Notes under the pieces: model-generated
What the model was told of the DNA's origin: nothing
The model's input: the letters and a program-made list of their open reading frames with translations, nothing else
Databases searched by the model: none
Program-made: the position numbers and the translations under genes
Shown: positions 5,804 to 11,311 of the stretch, one piece after another
Layout of the letters: each line of letters starts with the position of its first letter
How positions within the stretch are numbered: position 1 is the stretch's first letter
Source of the DNA: Candidatus Methanoplasma reticulitermitis
GTDB taxonomy: Archaea > Thermoplasmatota > Thermoplasmata > Methanomassiliicoccales > Methanomethylophilaceae
DNA: 19,346 bases
Assembly (NCBI GenBank): GCA_031287135.1
Contig: JAITTK010000056.1
Location: 1-19,346 of the forward strand
Reading direction: 5' to 3'

Positions 5804-7076
5804 TCGTGGTCAGATCCGTCTTTACGTCGAAATGTCCGTCGGGCATCTCGGCGTGCACATAAGGCTCGTATGTGTCCACGAACTTCTGGAATACCTCGTT
5901 CCCGTATCCGGAAAAGATATCCGGGTACATTACCTCGGCGGCATATGCTACTCTGGCTATGACCGGCATCGCCGCGTTTATGTATACCAGGTTCTGATAT
6001 GACGAAGAGGCTTTGAGGTCCCCGGCGTAAGCGTCCCAGACTCCGACGACGTCGGCCGACACGTAATCCATGGTCCTGAAGCTCAGGATGTACTGGACCC
6101 CGTCGTATTTCGTTATGGCCTCGGGCGAGTTGAGTTTGGCCGAAGAGGTGCCGCTGAGATCGGTTATGTTCTTACCGCCGGCCATTTCCGACATCTTCGT
6201 ATATGCCGAATCCTTCTGCGCCACATATATGCCCATGCTTAGTGCCAGGCATGTCTTCTTGCTGACGGAGCCCGTCTTCTCCTCGATGTTCCTCAGCACA
6301 TTGTAGCAGTCTGTAGTGTAATCCAATGATTTCTTTTCACAGTTTCCTCCGATCAGGAAACCCACCGTAAGGGCCCCGTCGATGAAGTTCATAGGTTCGG
6401 AACTCTTTATTTTGATCACGGGGATTCCGGCCGCCGCGAGGTCGTTCTTATAGTTCCCGAGTGCCGCATCGTTCATGGCCAGGACCGCACCCACTCCGCC
6501 TTCGGAACCGAGTCCGGAATCGATCTCTATCAGTTTTTTGTATGACCCCTCCTCTATTGCTCTGGATCCTGTCAGCTTCGTTATCTTGTCGTTTTTGATC
6601 ACAGCCGACTGCTGTATAGGATATGATGATGCGATGTATGCTACCATCGCGCCGGTGCCCCCGATCTGAGTGATCATTGGCACCATGTCCGAGTTGATCG
6701 CGATTATGTTTTTCAACGGATATTGGATACTGATAACATTATCCTCGTGGTCTATCAGAAACAGTGTTGTGGGTTCTCTTTTTATGATTTTATCGACCAG
6801 CGTTATGTCCGTCTCGTTGACCTTGCCGTCCCTGTTGACATCCGCCAGTGGGTAGTCTTTCAAAAGCAGGTCCCCGTCCATAACCTTCTTTATGGTCTCC
6901 CGATCGCTGTCATCGATCGTGTAGTCTCCGTTCGCGTTGCCGTATATCGGCAGTGATGTTTTAACGGAATCCCTGGAAACGGAATCATCATTGCCTTTCA
7001 ATATGAAAAAAGCCCCTAAAGCGGCAACGACGACCACCGCGACTACAATGATCGATATTACTTTGTTGTTATCCAT
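5766..7076 (-). CDS. Membrane-anchored substrate-binding protein with dockerin-like domain, copy 2
   Basis: The 436-residue protein is a paralogue of the 791-2107 product. Residues 6-26 (VISIIVVAVVVVAALGAFFIL) form an uncleaved-looking anchor. Residues 47-58 (NANGDYTIDDSD) and 79-90 (DVNRDGKVNETD) are two calcium-loop motifs in dockerin arrangement. A PF01497-type ligand-binding domain follows from about residue 115 (QYPLKNIIAINSDMVPMITQIG) with GVGAVLAMNDAALGNYKNDL and AAGIPVIKI in the first lobe. ATG 7076 follows GTGATAGA, a usable ribosome site, and lies 8 bp after a perfect operator. It is divergent from the permease pair at 7276-9410, which it probably serves. Ligand unknown. Confidence 0.85.
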   Translation of the reverse strand: MDNNKVISIIVVAVVVVAALGAFFILKGNDDSVSRDSVKTSLPIYGNANGDYTIDDSDRETIKKVMDGDLLLKDYPLADVNRDGKVNETDITLVDKIIKREPTTLFLIDHEDNVISIQYPLKNIIAINSDMVPMITQIGGTGAMVAYIASSYPIQQSAVIKNDKITKLTGSRAIEEGSYKKLIEIDSGLGSEGGVGAVLAMNDAALGNYKNDLAAAGIPVIKIKSSEPMNFIDGALTVGFLIGGNCEKKSLDYTTDCYNVLRNIEEKTGSVSKKTCLALSMGIYVAQKDSAYTKMSEMAGGKNITDLSGTSSAKLNSPEAITKYDGVQYILSFRTMDYVSADVVGVWDAYAGDLKASSSYQNLVYINAAMPVIARVAYAAEVMYPDIFSGYGNEVFQKFVDTYEPYVHAEMPDGHFDVKTDLTTIITYEMYRSAKT

Positions 7077-7084
7077 TCTATCAC

Positions 7085-7101
7085 TTGGATGTATAATCCA
7101 A
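7085..7101. promoter_or_regulatory. 17-bp palindromic operator, site 4 (SBP 2)
   Basis: TTGGATGTATAATCCAA is a perfect consensus site. It covers the start site (about 7099) predicted from the minus-strand TATA box at 7121-7130. Confidence 0.8.
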
Positions 7102-7120
7102 CATGAGACCGATATAACTG

Positions 7121-7130
7121 ATATTTATTG
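7121..7130 (-). promoter_or_regulatory. TATA box of substrate-binding protein gene 2
   Basis: The minus strand reads CAATAAATAT, a good TATA element centred about 26 bp from the operator-covered start site. Confidence 0.55.
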
Positions 7131-7139
7131 GTTTCCGGT

Positions 7140-7172
7140 GAATCGGCACTGAGGGCGGAGCACCGCCGATTC
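7140..7172. repeat. Inverted repeat in divergent promoter region
   Basis: GAATCGGC at 7140-7147 is perfectly repeated in inverse as GCCGATTC at 7165-7172, with a 17-nt loop. It lies between the two divergent TATA boxes, outside both predicted transcripts, so it is more likely a DNA site than an RNA hairpin. Confidence 0.55.
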
Positions 7173-7190
7173 CGTTACACGTGCCCCTCC

Positions 7191-7225
7191 CGGTATTCCG
7201 AAACAGCGGCCGTCCCGGAATACTG
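7191..7225. repeat. Second inverted repeat in divergent promoter region
   Basis: CGGTATTCCG (7191-7200) and CGGAATACTG (7216-7225) are inverse complements at 9 of 10 bases. The right arm abuts the TATA box of the permease pair (7226-7232). Confidence 0.55.
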
Positions 7226-7232
7226 TTTTATA
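7226..7232 (+). promoter_or_regulatory. TATA box of second permease pair
   Basis: TTTTATA centred near 7229 predicts a start near 7255, inside operator site 5. Confidence 0.5.
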
Positions 7233-7245
7233 CCGACAGATTATG

Positions 7246-7262
7246 TTGGATGTATAATCCAA
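7246..7262. promoter_or_regulatory. 17-bp palindromic operator, site 5 (second permease pair)
   Basis: TTGGATGTATAATCCAA is a perfect consensus site identical to site 4. It ends 13 bp before the preferred start ATG 7276 and covers the predicted start site. Confidence 0.8.
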
Positions 7263-7275
7263 TATGGTATTTCCG

Positions 7276-8349
7276 ATGACAGAGCAGAGCATCAAGACCG
7301 AATACAGGAGAGAGATCATCAGAAGAACGGTGTTCATATCCGTTTTTCTCTGCATACTGTTCGCGGCGGTCGTACTTTCGTGTTCGATCGGCACGGACAT
7401 AGGTTTTTCCAGGACGTACGAGGTCATAATCGATCATATCATGGGCACGACATATCCGCTCAGATCGACGGAGTGGTGGGAGGACTACTACATATGGAAC
7501 AATGTCATGCCGTGCATAGCTCTCGGGATGATAGGAGGGGCCGGACTCGCCGTCGGAGGTACCGTCATGCAGAGCCTCATGGGGAATCCGCTTGCCGATC
7601 CGTACACCACGGGGATATCCTCCGGTGCATGCCTCGGGGCCGTAACGGCGATAATCGTCGGATTGTCATTATCATCGGCCACGGGCGAGTACGGGATAAT
7701 GACGAACGCCTTCATATTCGCACTCATCCCCGCGATAATCGTCATATGGCTCACAAGGTACGTCGGAAACTCACCGTCCACGATGATACTGATAGGTACT
7801 GCGATATCGTATTTTTTCAATGCCATGGTGACGTTCCTGATGATAACCACCGATACGGACACGCTGCAGGCGGCATTCATCTGGCAGATCGGTTCCGTAT
7901 CAGGTGCTTCGTGGGGCGATATACCCGCGGTCCTGGCGATCGTCGCAGCCTCTTCTTTCTTCGTTCAGATCGCCTCCAGAAAGCTGAATCTGATGATGCT
8001 CGGAGAAAATAACGCCAAGAGCCTGGGCCTGAACGTCGAACAGTTCAGAATGGTCTGTCTTATCCTGCTGTCCGTTCTGGTCGCGGTCATAGTCAGCCAC
8101 ACGGGGATAATCGGATTCGTCGGCCTGGTCTCGCCGCATATCGCCAGATTCATGATAGGAAGCGACAACAGATTCGTAACTCCCGCAGCCATGATCCTGG
8201 GTGCTCTTCTGCTTGTCCTGGCGGATATGGTCTCGCGTTCTCTGTCATCCATGGGGACCGTTCCCATAGGCGTGGTGATGGCATTCATCGGAAGTCCGAT
8301 ATTCCTCTATCTGGTCATAAGGCAGAAATCCAGCCGGGAGATATTCTGA
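7276..8349 (+). CDS. FecCD/BtuC-type ABC transporter permease (pair 2, first subunit)
   Basis: This 357-residue polytopic permease has the FecCD hallmarks MQSLMGNPLADPYTTGISSGA, HTGIIGFVGLVSPHIARF and VPIGVVMAFIGSPIFLY. ATG 7276 (MTEQSIKTEYRR) is preferred over ATG 7264, because it aligns residue for residue with the start of the 3560 permease and leaves about 20 nt of leader after the operator. Its stop overlaps the next permease start as TGATG, the same coupling as in pair 1. No ATPase gene follows, so the pair probably uses the ATPase at 4651-5547 or one encoded elsewhere. It is divergent from, and shares operator type with, the binding protein at 5766-7076. Confidence 0.93.
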   Translation: MTEQSIKTEYRREIIRRTVFISVFLCILFAAVVLSCSIGTDIGFSRTYEVIIDHIMGTTYPLRSTEWWEDYYIWNNVMPCIALGMIGGAGLAVGGTVMQSLMGNPLADPYTTGISSGACLGAVTAIIVGLSLSSATGEYGIMTNAFIFALIPAIIVIWLTRYVGNSPSTMILIGTAISYFFNAMVTFLMITTDTDTLQAAFIWQIGSVSGASWGDIPAVLAIVAASSFFVQIASRKLNLMMLGENNAKSLGLNVEQFRMVCLILLSVLVAVIVSHTGIIGFVGLVSPHIARFMIGSDNRFVTPAAMILGALLLVLADMVSRSLSSMGTVPIGVVMAFIGSPIFLYLVIRQKSSREIF

Positions 8350-9410
8350 TGGCGGACAATTCCCTCCTCAGGAAGGAATACTCCAAAGCGGTCGGCAGAA
8401 AGTTCCTGTTCATATCGGTCTGTGCATCCCTCACGGTACTGGCGTTCGGCCTGACTCTGACGGTCGGATTCTTCGATATAGGCATAGCGGAAACGTTCTC
8501 GGTGCTGTTGGATCATATGACAGGGAACATATCGGACGCCCAGGTGGACTACATAATGTGGGAGATACGTCTCCCCGAGGCCATAATGGCCGTATCTGTG
8601 GGCGCCGCTCTTTCCGCAGGGGGTGCGGTCATGCAGACAATGCTCAGGAATCCTCTCGCGGACCCGTACACCATGGGCATATCCGCGGGAGCATCGCTGG
8701 GTGCTTCGATATCGATAATCCTCGGATTCTCCATCATACCGGGGCTTGCGGGCGGCGTATCGACGATAATGAACGCGTTCGTGCTGGCCCTCGTTCCGAT
8801 ATTCATCATATTGGCGATATCAAGGAAGATGGCGGTGACTCCGACGAAAATGATACTTTCCGGTATCGCGGTGATGTTCGTGTTCTCCGCTTTCACCTCT
8901 CTTCTTATGGTCACCGCCAGCTCCCAGAGTCTCGCCGATGTGTATGCGTGGAGGGTCGGGACGCTTTCGCGTTCCGGATGGGAAGCGATACCTCTGGTCA
9001 CGGCGATAACGGCGGCGGGCATATTGGCCCTGATGTCACAATACCGAAAGTACAACGTTCTCACGGCCGGGGAGAAATGCGCGACAGCGCTGGGAGTGGA
9101 CCCGAAGAGGATCATGCTCACCGGAATGGTCATCGTGGCGATCATGACCGCGACGGCGGTAAGTTTCACGGGCACGATAGGATTCATCGGGCTGGTTGGG
9201 CCGCACATCGCGAGGGTGTTCGTCGGATCCGAGAGCAAGTACCTCATACCAGCATCGTCAGCATTCGGTGCGCTGTTCCTGCTGTGCGCCGACACAGTCG
9301 CCAAGGTGTCCGGGGACCTGGGGCTCCCGGTAGGTGTCATATGTGCGCTGGTGGGATGTCCCATTTTCGTGCTTATCCTGATAAAGATGAAGAAAAACGT
9401 ATGGAGATGA
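8349..9410 (+). CDS. FecCD/BtuC-type ABC transporter permease (pair 2, second subunit)
   Basis: The 353-residue membrane protein has EIRLPEAIMAVSVGAALSAGG, MQTMLRNPLADPYTMGISAGA, FTGTIGFIGLVGPHIARVF and GLPVGVICALVGCPIF, all characteristic of FecCD permeases. Its start codon shares one base with the preceding stop (TGATG). It is presumably the heterodimer partner of the 7276-8349 product. Its arrangement mirrors pair 1 at 2490-4636, indicating duplication of a whole permease pair followed by divergence. No ATP-binding gene follows; a short 24-codon frame overlaps its stop, and then comes a gene-free stretch. Confidence 0.93.
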   Translation: MADNSLLRKEYSKAVGRKFLFISVCASLTVLAFGLTLTVGFFDIGIAETFSVLLDHMTGNISDAQVDYIMWEIRLPEAIMAVSVGAALSAGGAVMQTMLRNPLADPYTMGISAGASLGASISIILGFSIIPGLAGGVSTIMNAFVLALVPIFIILAISRKMAVTPTKMILSGIAVMFVFSAFTSLLMVTASSQSLADVYAWRVGTLSRSGWEAIPLVTAITAAGILALMSQYRKYNVLTAGEKCATALGVDPKRIMLTGMVIVAIMTATAVSFTGTIGFIGLVGPHIARVFVGSESKYLIPASSAFGALFLLCADTVAKVSGDLGLPVGVICALVGCPIFVLILIKMKKNVWR

Positions 9411-9481
9411 AACCGTTTCCGTTCTGTCCGGATGCCCCTTCTTTGACGGTAAATCGGCCTTACAGGGGATTAGCATATTGA
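9407..9481 (+). CDS. Very short frame coupled to permease stop (24 aa), doubtful
   Basis: ATG 9407 overlaps the permease stop as ATGA and opens 24 codons (MKPFPFCPDAPSLTVNRPYR...). The ATGA overlap is typical of coupled genes, but the product is tiny and unrecognised. It may be a degraded start of a lost gene, for example the missing third transporter gene, or chance. Confidence 0.15.
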   Translation: MKPFPFCPDAPSLTVNRPYRGLAY

Positions 9482-9733
9482 TCATTCAATCCTCTGGCCA
9501 CGAGCGGCGATATATTTTGCCGTCATGTTCCCGGGCGGCTCTGAAACACACACGCATTAATCGGTCAGAGCTGTCATGATGGGGCCGCAGCCGGCTAATA
9601 CCGGATATCGCGAGTACCGCGGACTGGAATCCGTCCGGTGATATGATACGTCATTCCGTACACGATGTCTCATTCCCGACCGGCCGCTGCCAGGGGTTCC
9701 GGGCTGCGGGGCGGCCCGTCGGTGTTATCTATG
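9482..9733. other. Gene-free stretch upstream of cbiK with several inverted repeats
   Basis: No convincing coding frame is seen; a frame from 9643 runs into cbiK but crosses its operator and lacks protein-like character. Inverted repeats are GCTCTGA / TCAGAGC at 9538-9571 (20-nt loop), CGGAC / GTCCG at 9620-9637 and CGGGC / GCCCG at 9700-9718. A GATATATTTT element at about 9508-9517 could be a TATA box; if so, cbiK would have a structured leader of about 210 nt. I could not match a cobalamin riboswitch core here. Confidence 0.4.
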
Positions 9734-9750
9734 TTGGCATATATGTCCAA
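9734..9750. promoter_or_regulatory. 17-bp palindromic operator, site 6 (cbiK), variant
   Basis: TTGGCA-TATAT-GTCCAA is a 17-bp palindrome of the same geometry, keeping the outer TTGG/CCAA but with CA/GT in place of AT/AT. It ends 3 bp before the cbiK ATG. No TATA box lies 26 bp upstream (that region is GC-rich), so the promoter geometry differs from the other sites. Confidence 0.55.
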
Positions 9751-9753
9751 TAC

Positions 9754-10560
9754 ATGCAGACGGCATCATGCGGCAGGGCGATACTTGTGGTAAGCTTCGG
9801 CACCAGCTACAACGAGACCCGTGCGAGGACGATAGGAGCGATAGAGGATCAGATAGCCAAAGAGTATCCGGACTGGGAGGTCAGGCGCGCGTTCACCAGC
9901 AGAATGGTGATAAAGAAACTCCTGCGGCGGGACGGAGAGAGAGTGGATCATATCACGGATGCCATGGAGAGGCTGATCTCCGACGGTATCAGGACAGCGG
10001 TCGTGCAGCCGACGCACATAATGAACGGTATGGAATACGATGACATGATCAGAGCGGTATCCGAGTACCGGGACAGGTTCGACTCCCTGTCGGTGGGCAG
10101 ACCGCTGCTGACTTCCGCAGAGGACTATGTGAACGCGGTAAGCGCGATTGCGTCGACGGTACTGAAAGAGGCGGGAAGGGAGACGGGGACCGCAGTGGTC
10201 CTGATGGGGCACGGGTCCGAACATTACGCCAACTCATCTTACAGCCAGCTGTATCTGGAACTCCTCCTCTCCGGATTCCCCGATGTGTACGTCACGACGG
10301 TGGAGGGGTTCCCGGATTTCGAGGACACGGTCCGTCTGATGGACGGGAAGGATTACAGGGACGCGGTCCTGTTCCCGTTCATGCTGGTCGCCGGGGACCA
10401 TGCCGAGAACGACATGGCCGGCGATGACGAAGGCTCGCTGAAGTCCGTCATGGAAAGCCACGGCTGCAAAGTGCGATGTATCATGAAGGGACTGGGCGAA
10501 TACAGGGAGTTCAGGGACATATTCGTCGCCCACGTTCATGACGCGATGAGGATGATATGA
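9754..10560 (+). CDS. cbiK: CbiK-type sirohydrochlorin cobaltochelatase / tetrapyrrole metal chelatase
   Basis: The 268-residue protein matches the anaerobic cobalt chelatase CbiK, which inserts Co2+ into sirohydrochlorin in early-cobalt cobamide synthesis. It has the usual N-terminal VSFGTSYNETR (residues 13-23), VVQPTHIMNGMEYD (83-96), MGHGSEH (151-157), TVEGFPD (182-188) and PFMLVAGDHAENDMAGD (208-224). His153, Glu184 and His216 correspond by motif to the metal-binding His145, Glu175 and His207 of the Salmonella enzyme, so the active site looks intact. There is no signal peptide. ATG 9754 is chosen because upstream in-frame starts cross the operator. Related CbiK-like proteins in some bacteria act on heme iron, so the metal and direction are not certain. 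Its 17-bp operator links it to the transporter genes. Confidence 0.9.
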   Translation: MQTASCGRAILVVSFGTSYNETRARTIGAIEDQIAKEYPDWEVRRAFTSRMVIKKLLRRDGERVDHITDAMERLISDGIRTAVVQPTHIMNGMEYDDMIRAVSEYRDRFDSLSVGRPLLTSAEDYVNAVSAIASTVLKEAGRETGTAVVLMGHGSEHYANSSYSQLYLELLLSGFPDVYVTTVEGFPDFEDTVRLMDGKDYRDAVLFPFMLVAGDHAENDMAGDDEGSLKSVMESHGCKVRCIMKGLGEYREFRDIFVAHVHDAMRMI

Positions 10561-10593
10561 TACCGGACCATAACTCACAGACGGAATAAAACA

Positions 10594-11172
10594 TCACGCG
10601 GAGAACGGACCGCCGTCCATCCATGCCGTTCCCGCATCGGGGCCGGTCAATATCACGGGGCCGGGGCTTATCATGTCCCACTCCCAGTCGGCGAACGCTA
10701 TGTAGAAGAACGTCCCGGCTGTCTGATTCATGTAACCTTCCGACCTCACCCATCTGCCGGCGCACGGAGTGTCCGTGGACCAGGACCAGAAATACCATCC
10801 GCGCCCAGAGAGAACTGCGGTCTCAGGGTCCACAGCCGGAGACGTGCCCGTTATGCCGCCGATGTCCGATATGATCCCGCATGAGGATATCCTGTATCGG
10901 ACCCCGGCACCGTCCAGTGCCGCTTTCAGTGCGCCGAGGGCGGTGTCAGACCTTGAGCTTATCCATCCCGCTGCGCCGTCCGGGGATCCGCCGTAATCTA
11001 TGTAGAACCAATAGTCGGCCGATGCATGATCCGGGCCGTCGGTATAACCGGAACTGCAGACATCATTGGACGCCGCATCGCTCCCGACTCCGTATCCGGC
11101 CGAGCGTCCCTCATCGTATTCCGAGGCGTTACCGGCTGCGGCCGATGCGGGCCCAACATGTTCCCCGTTCAT
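10594..11172 (-). CDS. Conserved-domain protein of secreted type without signal peptide
   Basis: The product of about 192 residues is rich in Gly, Ser, Ala, Trp and Tyr and looks like a single extracellular beta domain. It has ADYWFYIDYG, then AGWISSRSDTALGALKAAL, RGWYFWSWSTD and GTFFYIAFADWEWD. The same layout occurs in the proteins at 12908-14926 and 15033-19346. It is loosely reminiscent of DUF4430/transcobalamin C-terminal-like domains, but I see no decisive motif. There is no hydrophobic N-terminus in this frame: the start reads MNGEHVGPASAAAGN. ATG 11172 follows a perfect GGTGA ribosome site; ATG 11175 and 11184 are alternatives, the latter inside the operator. It has the same type of operator as the transporter genes and is convergent with cbiK (33 bp apart). 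Function unknown. Confidence 0.65.
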   Translation of the reverse strand: MNGEHVGPASAAAGNASEYDEGRSAGYGVGSDAASNDVCSSGYTDGPDHASADYWFYIDYGGSPDGAAGWISSRSDTALGALKAALDGAGVRYRISSCGIISDIGGITGTSPAVDPETAVLSGRGWYFWSWSTDTPCAGRWVRSEGYMNQTAGTFFYIAFADWEWDMISPGPVILTGPDAGTAWMDGGPFSA

Positions 11173-11182
11173 CATAATCACC

Positions 11183-11199
11183 ATGGATATATCATCCAA
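11183..11199. promoter_or_regulatory. 17-bp palindromic operator, site 7 (signal-less domain protein)
   Basis: ATGGAT-ATATC-ATCCAA matches the consensus with one arm mismatch (the same A as in site 1). It lies 10 bp before ATG 11172 and at the edge of the start site predicted from the minus-strand TATA box at 11223-11230. Confidence 0.7.
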
Positions 11200-11222
11200 C
11201 CAATTTACTGTATGATAGTCCG

Positions 11223-11230
11223 GTATATTA
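11223..11230 (-). promoter_or_regulatory. TATA box of gene at 10594-11172
   Basis: The minus strand reads TAATATAC, centred near 11227, predicting a start near 11201 next to operator site 7. Confidence 0.45.
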
Positions 11231-11311
11231 CTCTTGGGGTTGTTTCAGCCGTGAGGGCACCCCCCGGACTTCCGTGGGCGGATCCCGTCATCATGCGCCG
11301 CATATGGCCGC

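Noticed and set aside
7128..8012. 294-codon plus-strand frame overlapping the permease at 7276
   Set aside because: It is an out-of-frame shadow rich in His/Arg/Asp; the FecCD frame is unambiguous.
8500..8516. Half operator TTGGATCATAT inside the second permease
   Set aside because: Only the left arm matches, the right arm is GACAGG, and it is coding sequence.
9540..9720. Cobalamin riboswitch upstream of cbiK
   Set aside because: A GC-rich stretch ending CGCTGCC at about 9685-9691 recalls the B12 box, but only the last few bases fit, and the GCCACTG and GGTGAAATCC core elements are absent.
9643..9753. Longer cbiK start at 9643
   Set aside because: The added 37 residues have no likeness to CbiK N-termini and would be encoded across the operator at 9734-9750; ATG 9754 gives the normal family length.
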